From positions 1 to 32,502 of the forward strand of contig MELC01000083.1 in the NCBI GenBank assembly GCA_001767455.1: a stretch of DNA of 32,502 nt, given 5' to 3'. A model generated the notes under the pieces. It saw only the letters and a program-made list of their open reading frames with translations. It made no database searches and had not been told where the DNA came from. This document shows, piece by piece, positions 7,535 to 15,708 of the stretch. Position 1 is the first letter of the stretch. Each line of letters begins with the position of its first letter. Source of the DNA: Acidobacteria bacterium RIFCSPLOWO2_12_FULL_66_21 (GTDB lineage Bacteria; Acidobacteriota; Vicinamibacteria; Vicinamibacterales; 2-12-FULL-66-21). Both the position numbers and the translations under genes were made by a program.

Positions 7535-8418
7535 CTACCTCAGGCCCTCGAAGTAGGTGAACATCGCGGAAATGGCGTCCTGGTTGCGCGTGAGGCCGCC
7601 GTGCGTGCCCGTGGGGTCGCGATAGAGCCGCTCCACGGTGCGCCATACTTCTTGACCCACGTCTCCGCCTGAGCCATCTCGTCGCACATCGGGAATCCTT
7701 GTTCCATGTCCTGACCACCGCAATACATCCAGAAGCGCGTGCCCGACATGCCGGTGAGGTTGTTGGTGTTCTCGATGGGCTGCAGCGTGGGCGTGGGCCG
7801 CCCATTGAGGAGCCAGGCGCCTGAGTTATTGCCCACCGCCGTGATCAACCGGCGGTCTTTCGCGTCGAGGTAGGCTGTCCCAAAGCTCTGCGCCGATCCG
7901 CGTGAGAAGCCCACGACGAACATCGATGCGCTGCCAAAGTCGCACGCGGCGCGCACCTCGTCGTACATCGACTTGATGTTTGCGTAAATCGCCGGCTCTT
8001 CTTCATAGCTTCCCGTGGCATCGTCCAAGTACTTGAGGCCGAGGAAGCCCCAGCCGCGCGCGTCGAGCGTGGATTTCCAGTCATTCCACTCGGCCTCGGG
8101 GGCTCCGCCGGTGCCGTGGAGCGCAATCATTACCCGGCGGGTCGAGGAGGACGCAAAGCCGCTCGGGAAATAGGCCGCGTAGTACTTGCTGCCGACGGCC
8201 TTCACCCCGCCGCCGGCCGCGTAGAGAGCCTCGCGCTGGGCGACAAAGCCGCCGATGGCCGAGGGCACCCCGATTCCCCGCTGCTGCGCGGCCCACGACG
8301 CGCACGACGACTGCGCTGGAGTCGGCGTGGTGGTTGGCGAGGTGGGCGTCGATCCCTTGCCACCGCAGGCGGCGACGAGTGCAAGAGCGGCAATGGAGGC
8401 GACGGACCGACGATGCAC
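7535..8418 (-). pseudogene. Esterase lipoprotein (alpha/beta hydrolase), frameshifted near the 3' end
   Basis: A GTG start at 8418 (preceded by AAAGAGAG) gives a lipoprotein signal with lipobox LVAAC (Cys18), a Thr/Pro linker, then an alpha/beta-hydrolase of the PHB-depolymerase/feruloyl-esterase type. Visible are the oxyanion-side HGTGG (101-105), the nucleophile S172 in GFSRGS and an Asp candidate in YCGGQDME. After WVKKYGA the frame runs off into Arg/Thr/Pro-rich sequence. The -1 alternative frame from about 7638 continues properly: VERLYRDPTGTHGG and FTYFEGLR, stopping at 7535. The catalytic His candidate (GTHGG) is therefore only in the shifted frame, so the protein as written would be inactive. 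It would otherwise act at the outer membrane or in the periplasm on esters. Its start nearly abuts the truncated permease at 8437. Confidence 0.75.
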
Positions 8419-8436
8419 TGGGGCTCTCTTTCTTGA

Positions 8437-10651
8437 AAACCGCCCAATACCGGGACGCAGGAAGGCTCTGACAGCGTCACCATCGACGGCCGGGGGGCTG
8501 AGAACACGGGCGTGGCCCACGCGGACGCGAACCTCTTCGCGACGATTGGCGTCCGGCCGTCCGCCGGCCGGTTCTTCACTGCCGAGGAGGATGTGCTGCC
8601 GTACGGCGCGCTGGTCGCGGTCGTGAGCGACGGCCTGGCACGACGCGTCTTCGGCACGCCCACGAGCGCGCTCGGCAAGACGATTCTGCTGAACGGCCGG
8701 CGCCTCGCCGTCATCGGAGTCGCGCCCGAGGGCTTTCGCGGCATTACGCCCTTCAGCGTCGTGGATGTCTGGTATCCCGGCGCAGCGTACCGTCAGGTGC
8801 ACCACTTTTCGTCGATCTTGCCGACAGTCACCCGCAGCGACGGTACGTTCTATTCATTCGTCGTTCGCCTGCGGCCTGGAGCGACGTTCGAGTCAGCACA
8901 GGCGGAACTCGACGTGCTCGCGCCGGGCCTCGCCGAACGCCACCCAGAGGAGAACAGCCAGTTTCAGACCGTCCGAGCGCGCGTGTTCCCAGGGTTGGGA
9001 CCGGAGGTCCTCGCGCGCGACACCTATCGGACGATGGTCCAGCGACTCCTGCTGATTGGCGCGGTGCTCGTGGTCCTGGGCTGTGCGAACCTGGCCAACG
9101 TCCTGATCTTCCGCGGCGTGCGCCGCGAGCGCGAGCACGCCGTGAGGCTGGCGCTGGGCGCCGGGCGCGCGCGGCCAACTGCAGCTCACGGAAAGCTGCC
9201 TGCTGACGGTGGCCGGCGCGGCGCTCGGCGTCGGTCTGGCCTCGGCCATGACGCGGTTGATCCTGACGCTCGTGTTGCCGCGCGTGGTTGCCTCGGGTGT
9301 CGAACTGACGGTGCCGATCGACGCGCGCGTGCTGTTCGCGACTCTGACGGTGTCGATCGCCTGCGGGCTGGCGGCCGGTTTTATTCCGGCGTGGATGAGC
9401 GCCAATCGAGCGCTGTCGGTGGGACTTTCGCAGGCGGGCGTGCGGGGTACGCTGCGCGGGCGTCGCCTGCGCGCCGGCTTCGCGGTTGTCCAGCTCGCGC
9501 TCTCGCTCGCGCTGCTCATCGGCGCGATGTTGATGGTGACCACTCTGCGCGGCCTGCGCAACGTCGATCCCGGGTTCGAGGCCGATGGCGTCAGCGTGCA
9601 CTCCATCGACCTTGCCAGCCAGGGCTACAAGCCCGCGCGCGCGCTGCAGTACGTGCGCGACCTCGAAACTGGGCTCTCCTCGACCCCGGCCCTGACGGCG
9701 GTGAGCTTCAGCTACAGCTACCCGTTCGCGTCGGCATTCCTTCAGCGTGTTCAGGCGCCAGGCGGCGGGACGCGCGAGCCGATCGAAGTGCGAACGAACA
9801 GCGTCAGCAAGGACTACTTCACCGTGCTCGGCATTTCAATCCTGAAGGGGCGAGGATTCACCGCCGAGGAGTCGATGGCTTTGGGCGAGGCCAGCGGCAA
9901 CGCGATCGTCATCGGAAAGTCGCTCGCCAAACGGCTCTCTGGCGAGGCCGATCCCCTGGGGTTGACCGTCATCATGCCGGGCGGCAGGGCCGCACCCGCG
10001 CGGATGCTGGTCGTCGGCGGCGTGGCCGGCGATGTTCGGACGGATCTCGTCAGCGGGGAGCCCGAGCTCTCGCTGTATGAGCCGTTCGCCCGCACCTCGG
10101 TGTTCGTGGTGCGCCCGACCGTTCTCGTCAAGTCTGCGCTGACGACGCGCGCTGCCTCCGAGGCGGTTCAGGCGGTCGCCGCGCGCATCGATCCGACGGT
10201 GCCGATTTCCGGGAACCAACCGCTGCGGACGCGCACCATCGATCGACAACTGGCGAGCCAGCGTGTATTCGCCTGGGTGCTGTCGCTCCTGGGCGGTCTT
10301 GGTTTCGTGCTGGCCGCCTTCGGACTCTACGGCTTGCTGGCGCAGTCGGTCACCGAGCGCACGCGCGAATTCGGCATCCGGATGGCCATCGGCGCCACGC
10401 GCGGGCAGATGTATGGCCTTGTCCTGCGACACGCCGCGCTGATCGCCATGATTGGAGGCATCGCCGGTCTCGGCCTCGCGATGTTCGGATCACGCCTAAT
10501 CGAGGCGCAGTTGTGGGGCGTGACCGCGCGTGATCCGTTTATCTACGCGACAGCCGTCTTCGCGCTGCTGGCTGTCGTCTTCATCGCGGCTGCCTGGCCG
10601 GCGCGTGTGGCGACGCGCGTCGAGCCGGTGGAAGCGCTGAGGATTGAGTAG
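8437..10651 (+). pseudogene. ADOP-type MacB/FtsX permease, 5'-truncated and frameshifted
   Basis: The sequence enters abruptly, after a stop at 8434, in the middle of the first MacB periplasmic domain (SDSVTIDGRG, then ADANLFATIGVRPSAGRFF). The first transmembrane helix and roughly 100 residues before it, present in the intact relative at 10660-13134, are missing. Membrane segments LLLIGAVLVVLGCANLANV and onward are readable until about 9166-9176, where the frame changes: ...LGAGRAR in one frame, QLQLTESCLLTVAG in the next. The second half is then intact to the stop at 10651, with a second periplasmic domain and three C-terminal helices (ending EPVEALRIE). A GTG at 8512 and an ATG at 9242 could start partial products, but neither makes a complete permease. 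The ends of this gene and the intact ADOP gene face each other eight bases apart. Confidence 0.85.
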
Positions 10652-10659
10652 GTCCGCCT

Positions 10660-13134
10660 CTACTCCTGCCTGAGCGCGCCCACCGGATCGATGCGTGAGG
10701 CGCGAAGCGCCGGGACGCTGGCGGCAATCAGACCGATGGCGATGATGCCGAGGCCGCTGGCCGCAAACGTCAGGACGTCGATTGGCGGCACGCCGTACAG
10801 GATGTTCCGGACCGAACGGCCCGCCAGCGCCGCGCCACCGAGGCCGAGCACGACGCCCACGAGCACCACCTTCAGCGCGCCGCCCACGACGAGCCGGAAC
10901 GTGCGCCCGGCATCGGCGCCGAGCGCCATGCGCACGCCAATCTCCGCGGTGCGCCGGCTGACCGAGTAGGTGACGACGCCGTAGACGCCCACCGCCGCGA
11001 GCAGCGCCGCGCACAACGCGAGCGCCGCCAGCAGCGTCATGTTGAAACGGGGCTGCGCGATCGAGGCCGACACGAGATCTTCGATGGTGGAGACCCTGGC
11101 GATGGGGAGCGTTGGGTCGATCGCAGCCAGTTGCGCCTTGACGCCCTTCACGATCGTCGCGGCATCCAGGTCGGTCGAGACGACGATCTGCATCTGCGAG
11201 AGGGGGAACTGGTCGTACGGCACGAACACTTCGGCCTGGGACGAGGCCTGCAGTCCATCATGCCTGATGTCCCCGACGACCCCGACGATATGGAGATCGC
11301 CCGCCATCGGCATGCGCACGAGCTTGTCGAGCGGATCGACGGCCCCGAAGTACCGGCGCACGACCGACTCGTTCACGATCGCCACTTTCGGCCCGCCCTC
11401 CCGCCCGTCGTACGCGTCAAATACCCGCCCCTGCTTCAGCCGAATCCCCATCGTCTCGAAATAGCCCGGCAGGACGGCGCGGTAGCGCGCGCGGGGCCGC
11501 TCGGATGGTGAGGTCGCTGACAGGCCGTCGACCGTGAAGGGCAGGTCGAACTGCACGCCGAGCGGGCTCATCGGCAGCGCCGACACCCCCGTCGCGCGAT
11601 CGACGCCGGGCAGCCGCTTTACGCGCTCGAGCAGGTCAGAGAAGAACTGGCGCTTGGGGACCGGGCCGACGTACTTCGCCGGCAGCACGATGTGTGTGGC
11701 GACGATGCCGGAAGTGCGGTAGCCGGGATCGACCGACGTCAGGCTGACGAAGCTGCGGATCAGGAGTCCGGCGCCGACGAGCAGCGTCAGGGCCAGCGCG
11801 ATCTCGGCGACCACCATGACATCCGACAACCGGCGGGTGGCGCGGCCCGACGTCGAACCGCGGCTGCTCTCCTGGAAGATGTCCATGAGGTTGGGCCGCA
11901 TGGCGCGCCAGGCCGGGACCAGGCCGAAGATGAGTCCGGAGGCGACGGTCGCCACCACCGTGAACGCGAGCACGGACAGGTCGAGACCGACGTTGTCGGC
12001 GCGTGGCACGTTGGCGGGAATCAGCGGCCGCAACGTGCGGATGCCCCACCAGGCCAGCAGCAATCCCACCGCGCCGCCCGAGCACGTCAGCATCGCGCTT
12101 TCCGCGAGCGAGCGGCGCAGCAGCGCCCAGCCGCTCGCGCCGAACGCCGATCGCACGGCGAAGTCCTTCGCCGCCCGGGTGGAGCGTGCCAGCAGCAGGT
12201 TCGCGATGTTGACGCAGGCAATCACGAGCACGAGCACGACGGCGCCGAACAGAATCCACAGCGTCTCGCCGATCTTGCCGACGACCTGCTCGTGCGCCGG
12301 TACGAGGGTCACGCCCCAGCCGGCCTGCGTGTCGGGGTTCTCGCGCGCGATGCTGCCCGCGACCGACGCCATCTCCTGGCGCGCCTGGTCGAGGGTCGTG
12401 CCCGCGGCAAGCCGTCCGATGGCCTGATACATCCGGTGCGGTCGGGACGCCAGCGCGGTCAGATCCACCGTCAGCGGAGACCAGATCTCGACCTCACGGT
12501 CCGTCGGCGGGAACTGGAAATCCTCTGGCATCACGCCGACGATCTCGTGCGTCGCCTCGTCGAGTTGCAAGGTCCTGCCGAGGACGCCGGGATCGCCGCC
12601 GAACCGGCGCATCCAGGCGCCGTGGCTCAGGATGACCGGACGGCCGCCGGCCGGGCGCTCTTCCTCGTCGGTGAAGAGGCGGCCGACGAGGGCCGGGACG
12701 CCCAGCAACCGGAAGAGGGCGGGCGAGACATCGACGCTCGAGACGCGCTCGGCCTCGCCGTCGCCCGTCAGCGTGAAGCCGCGATAGCGGAAGATGCCGA
12801 TCTGCTCGAAGGCGTGCGTGCGCTGCCGCCAGTCGAGGTAGGTCGCCGCGGACACTTCGGACCGGTCGAGGCCCTGTGCCGGATTGCTTTCCCACAACCC
12901 CACGAGCCGGTCGGGCTGGGCGTACCCGAGGGGCCGAAGCAGCACGCCGTTCAGCACGCTGAAGATGGTGGCGTTGACCCCAATCGCGAGCCCCAGCGTC
13001 AGGACGACGACGATGGTGAATCCCGGGTTGGCGATGAGGAAGCGGCCGGCCTCGCGAAGGTCGTGTGTCACGGTAGCCGGTAACCCTATCACACGGGGGG
13101 GGCGAGCCCTGGGCTGCCCCAAAAGACTTTTCAC
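10660..13134 (-). CDS. ADOP-type ABC transporter permease (MacB/FtsX duplicated)
   Basis: A full-length 824-residue permease with the duplicated MacB/FtsX layout. TM1 is near residues 38-60 (GFTIVVVLTLGLAIGVNATIF), followed by a first periplasmic MacB_PCD domain (about 65-270), three helices from about 288 (VLVLVIACVNIANLLLARS), a central TM with a second periplasmic domain (about 430-660) and three C-terminal helices. FtsX signatures FAVRSAFGAS and EIGVRMALGAD lie in the two permease halves, and it ends DPVGALRQE. No ATPase gene is in the window, as usual for orphan ADOP proteins. The substrate is unknown; relatives act in efflux or lipoprotein-type mechanotransmission. The start is uncertain: GTG at 13134 gives the longest product but lacks a ribosome site and its first codons look non-coding, so GTG at 13071 is a good alternative. 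Confidence 0.88.
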   Translation of the reverse strand: MKSLLGQPRARPPRVIGLPATVTHDLREAGRFLIANPGFTIVVVLTLGLAIGVNATIFSVLNGVLLRPLGYAQPDRLVGLWESNPAQGLDRSEVSAATYLDWRQRTHAFEQIGIFRYRGFTLTGDGEAERVSSVDVSPALFRLLGVPALVGRLFTDEEERPAGGRPVILSHGAWMRRFGGDPGVLGRTLQLDEATHEIVGVMPEDFQFPPTDREVEIWSPLTVDLTALASRPHRMYQAIGRLAAGTTLDQARQEMASVAGSIARENPDTQAGWGVTLVPAHEQVVGKIGETLWILFGAVVLVLVIACVNIANLLLARSTRAAKDFAVRSAFGASGWALLRRSLAESAMLTCSGGAVGLLLAWWGIRTLRPLIPANVPRADNVGLDLSVLAFTVVATVASGLIFGLVPAWRAMRPNLMDIFQESSRGSTSGRATRRLSDVMVVAEIALALTLLVGAGLLIRSFVSLTSVDPGYRTSGIVATHIVLPAKYVGPVPKRQFFSDLLERVKRLPGVDRATGVSALPMSPLGVQFDLPFTVDGLSATSPSERPRARYRAVLPGYFETMGIRLKQGRVFDAYDGREGGPKVAIVNESVVRRYFGAVDPLDKLVRMPMAGDLHIVGVVGDIRHDGLQASSQAEVFVPYDQFPLSQMQIVVSTDLDAATIVKGVKAQLAAIDPTLPIARVSTIEDLVSASIAQPRFNMTLLAALALCAALLAAVGVYGVVTYSVSRRTAEIGVRMALGADAGRTFRLVVGGALKVVLVGVVLGLGGAALAGRSVRNILYGVPPIDVLTFAASGLGIIAIGLIAASVPALRASRIDPVGALRQE

Positions 13135-13162
13135 TTGACTATTCAGATGCGATTGGAATAAT
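13135..13162 (+). promoter_or_regulatory. Sigma70-type promoter for the ROK regulator gene
   Basis: TTGACT (13135-13140) and AATAAT (13157-13162), separated by 16 bases, each match five of six consensus positions. They sit in a roughly 130-base AT-rich island that contrasts sharply with the surrounding GC-rich DNA. Transcription would start near 13169, giving a leader of about 97 bases before the ATG at 13266. Confidence 0.6.
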
Positions 13163-13173
13163 TTGTTTTTTAT

Positions 13174-13195
13174 TACGACAAATATTGCGACAAAA
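13174..13195 (+). promoter_or_regulatory. CGACAAA direct repeat, candidate operator
   Basis: Just downstream of the predicted -10 box the sequence TTACGACAAATATTGCGACAAAA contains CGACAAA twice with starts 13 bases apart. Its position over or just after the transcription start suits a repressor site. The adjacent ROK regulator is the obvious candidate binder, by inference from location only. Confidence 0.35.
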
Positions 13196-13245
13196 CGGCC
13201 ATATCCGTGACAGATCAGGCCAGAGTTCGCGTTGCTGACCGCTAT

Positions 13246-13266
13246 TTAGTACAGCTATCAGACTAA
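13246..13266 (+). promoter_or_regulatory. TTAGT-N11-ACTAA inverted repeat overlapping the start codon
   Basis: TTAGT (13246-13250) and ACTAA (13262-13266) form a dyad whose last base is the first base of the ROK gene ATG. ROK repressors such as XylR bind palindromes with similar TTAGT/ACTAA ends, so this may be an autoregulatory operator. The same stretch contains no Shine-Dalgarno sequence. Confidence 0.35.
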
Positions 13267-14483
13267 TGCCGAGAATTCCCCCCGCCCCATACCAGGTCGC
13301 GACCCGCGGCACCTCCCGCGAGATCAACAGCCGCATCGTCCTGAACCTGGTGCGCGCGCACCAGCCCATCTCGCGCGCCGACCTCGCACGGAAGATGGGC
13401 GTCCGGCGCAGCGCCATCACCCTCATCGTCAACGACCTGCTCAAGCGGAGGGCCGTCTTCGAGGGAGCGACCGGCCAGACCGTGCGCGGGCGGAAACCGA
13501 CCTTCCTCTACATCGACTCCCGGCGCCGCGCCGTCATCGCCGCCGACATCCGTGCGAGCGATACGTTCCTCATGCTCTCGGACCTCCTCGGCAAGCCGCT
13601 GACAGGGGTCGTGACGTTCCAGACCAGCCCCGACCCGAAGCAGCTCGTCAAGACGCTGGCGGCGCGCATCAAGGCGCTCATCGCGGAATGCCCCGGCATC
13701 GACGCCTGCGAGGGCATCGGTGTGGTCGTGCCCGGCATGGTCGAGCACTCGACCATGAAGATCCTCCATGCGCCGACGCTCGGCTGGCGCAACGTGTCGC
13801 TCCGGGAACCGCTCGCGGCGGCCACCGGTCTGCCGGTGCAGGTCGAGAACTCGGGCCGCGCGTGCGCGCTCGCGCAGTTGTGGGCGCTCCGGGGCGACGC
13901 GCCCCTGCCAGGCGACCTCGTGTTCGTCAGCGTGTCGGACGGCGTCGGCGTGGGCGTCATCATCCACGGCGAGGTGCTGCGGGGCCGGCACAACATCGCC
14001 GGCGAGTTCGGCCACGTGCCGCTCTCGCTCGACGGTCCGCGCTGCGCCTGTGGCGCCAACGGCTGCTGGGAGGCCTACGTCTCGAACCGCGCGACCCTGG
14101 CCCGGTACTTCGGGCGCGCCGCCACGGCCGGACCCGAGCGTGCGAGTCAGCGTCACTTCACCGTCGAAGACCTCATCGTCCGCGCGCGCGCGGGCGACGC
14201 CAAGGCCATCGCCGCCGTGGAAACGACCGGCCGGTATCTGGGGCTGGGACTCGCGTCGGTGATCAACGCGCTCGATCCGTCGCGGGTGTACATCGGCGGC
14301 GAAATCACGTCGGCCTGGGATCTCATCGAGGGCTCGGTGCGATCGGCGCTGTCGGAGCGGGCGCTCACCTCGGCGGCGGCGCGCACCGAGATTCGGCCGG
14401 TGGCGGCCAGTGAATACCCGCGCCTCCAGGGGGCCGCCGCGCTCGTCGCCGCGCCGGCCTTCGCGGCGTCGATCGTGGCATGA
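13266..14483 (+). CDS. ROK-family transcriptional regulator
   Basis: A 405-residue regulator. An N-terminal winged helix-turn-helix (about residues 18-65, SRADLARKMGVRRSAITLIV) is joined to a ROK sugar-binding domain (about 85-395). The ROK zinc motif is complete: H250 in GEFGH, then C260, C262 and C267 in CACGANGCWEAY. At 193-197 the protein reads VENSGRA where ROK sugar kinases have VENDANA; the catalytic Asp is Ser196, so it should bind a sugar or uronate ligand without phosphorylating it. It heads ten plus-strand genes for polyuronate use and ends 19 bases before the isomerase gene, so it is probably their local repressor or activator. ATG 13266 is the only start downstream of an in-frame stop at 13236. 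No ribosome site is visible, suggesting low-level or leader-dependent translation. Confidence 0.92.
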   Translation: MPRIPPAPYQVATRGTSREINSRIVLNLVRAHQPISRADLARKMGVRRSAITLIVNDLLKRRAVFEGATGQTVRGRKPTFLYIDSRRRAVIAADIRASDTFLMLSDLLGKPLTGVVTFQTSPDPKQLVKTLAARIKALIAECPGIDACEGIGVVVPGMVEHSTMKILHAPTLGWRNVSLREPLAAATGLPVQVENSGRACALAQLWALRGDAPLPGDLVFVSVSDGVGVGVIIHGEVLRGRHNIAGEFGHVPLSLDGPRCACGANGCWEAYVSNRATLARYFGRAATAGPERASQRHFTVEDLIVRARAGDAKAIAAVETTGRYLGLGLASVINALDPSRVYIGGEITSAWDLIEGSVRSALSERALTSAAARTEIRPVAASEYPRLQGAAALVAAPAFAASIVA

Positions 14484-14502
14484 CGGACAGCATCGGAGGA
14501 GT

Positions 14503-15336
14503 ATGACGATTCAGACCATTGCGCCGCAGACGTGCGTGGTTCGCAACACCGCCAGCCGGAAGGGCCGCACGTTCGCACTCGTGCCTGGCGCGACCGCGTC
14601 GAGGCACCTGCGGTACGGGCGCATCATCCTGGACGAAGGCGCGACGGCGCTCTCGTTCAACACCGGCGAGCTGGAAACCGGGTTCATCGGCCTGCGCGGG
14701 ACGGCGACGATCGGCGTCGGCGGCACGCCGTACTCGCTCGGCCGGTTCGACTCGCTCTACGTCCCGCGCGACAGCGCCATCACCGTCGCGCCCGGGGCCG
14801 GCCTCACCGATCTCGCCGAGATCGCCGCACCGGTCGCCCGCAGGCACCCGGTGCAGTTCGTCTCGTTCCGCGGCGTGCAGAGCGACCCCGGCCTCCACTT
14901 CGAGGCCGGCGGGCCCGCCGCCAGGCGTGAGCTCAACGTCCTCATCGGCAAGAACGTCGAGGCCGGACGGATCATGGCGGGCGTCACGTTCAGCCAGCCG
15001 GGCAACTGGACGTCCTGGCCGCCCCATGAGCACGCCGCCATGCTCGAGGAGGCCTATCTCTACATCGAGATGCCGCCGCCATCCTTCGGTGTGCAGCTCG
15101 TCTACACCAACCCGACCGAGCCGGAGCTGGCCACGATCGTCCGCGAGGGAGACATCGTGCTGATGCCGGCGGGCTACCACCCGAACGTCGCCGCCCCCGG
15201 CGGCTCCATCAATTTCATCTGGATGATGGCGGCCAATCGAGAGGACGACGACCGTCAGTTCGGGGTCGTCAACGTGCAGCCGGAGTTCGCCTCCGGCGGA
15301 TCGGGGCTGGACCCCGGTCGATCGGAGCGCAAATGA
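14503..15336 (+). CDS. kduI: KduI/IolB-family isomerase (predicted 5-keto-4-deoxyuronate isomerase)
   Basis: A 277-residue bicupin of the KduI/IolB family. The C-terminal metal site is visible: H175 and H177 in PPHEHAAM, E182 five residues on (the HxHxxxxE spacing of KduI), and H226 in GYHPN. The lead-in PGNWTSWPPHEH and the end AGYHPNVAAPGG are closer to IolB (5-deoxy-glucuronate isomerase) than to classical KduI. Context decides the role: it is directly followed by kdgF and kduD, so it should convert 5-keto-4-deoxyuronate to 2,5-diketo-3-deoxygluconate in the cytoplasm. No other inositol-catabolism gene is present. The start at 14503 follows CGGAGGA closely. The stop overlaps the kdgF start (ATGA), so the two are coupled. 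The family is certain; the kduI symbol rests on context. Confidence 0.82.
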   Translation: MTIQTIAPQTCVVRNTASRKGRTFALVPGATASRHLRYGRIILDEGATALSFNTGELETGFIGLRGTATIGVGGTPYSLGRFDSLYVPRDSAITVAPGAGLTDLAEIAAPVARRHPVQFVSFRGVQSDPGLHFEAGGPAARRELNVLIGKNVEAGRIMAGVTFSQPGNWTSWPPHEHAAMLEEAYLYIEMPPPSFGVQLVYTNPTEPELATIVREGDIVLMPAGYHPNVAAPGGSINFIWMMAANREDDDRQFGVVNVQPEFASGGSGLDPGRSERK

Positions 15337-15704
15337 GCACGCCTGATTCTCTCCTGGAGTTCAAGCATCGCGACTGGGCCACGATTCCGGCGGAGCAGAT
15401 TGGCGACGGGATCGAGCGCAGGATGATCTGGGGCGACCGGCTGATGGTCTGTCGCCTGCGCCTGGCGCCTCGTGTCGTCACCGCCGTCCACTCGCATCCG
15501 CACGAACAGATCACTCTGGTCGAACGTGGCCGGGTCGTCTTCAACATCGAAGGCCAGGCGCGCACCGCCTCGGCCGGCGACGTCCTCCAGTTCCCGCCCA
15601 ACTGTCGCCACGGCGCGACGATGCTCGACGAAGAGGTCGTGCTCATCGACATCTTTTCACCGGTCCGCGAAGACTTCCTTCCGGACGGCAACGGAAATCG
15701 ATAA
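15333..15704 (+). CDS. kdgF: KdgF-type cupin, unsaturated uronate linearisation
   Basis: A 123-residue single-domain cupin. Metal ligands are arranged as in cupins of this type: H53, H55 and Q59 in VHSHPHEQIT, and H93 in NCRHG. The C-terminal IDIFSPVREDFL is the hallmark ending of KdgF proteins, and ERGRVVFNIEG follows the first motif. KdgF speeds ring-opening of 4,5-unsaturated galacturonate or guluronate released by lyases, giving 5-keto-4-deoxyuronate, the substrate of KduI. It overlaps the isomerase gene by four bases and is followed four bases later by kduD, making an unbroken kduI-kdgF-kduD catabolic block. No signal peptide is seen, so it is cytoplasmic. Confidence 0.87.
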   Translation: MSTPDSLLEFKHRDWATIPAEQIGDGIERRMIWGDRLMVCRLRLAPRVVTAVHSHPHEQITLVERGRVVFNIEGQARTASAGDVLQFPPNCRHGATMLDEEVVLIDIFSPVREDFLPDGNGNR

Positions 15705-15708
15705 CGCC

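Noticed and set aside
9166-9176. Programmed ribosomal frameshift in the permease
   Set aside because: No slippery heptamer or downstream structure was recognised, and the gene also lacks its 5' end, so simple decay is more likely.
14503-15336. Myo-inositol catabolism gene iolB
   Set aside because: Sequence resemblance exists, but no other iol gene is present and kdgF and kduD are directly coupled to it.
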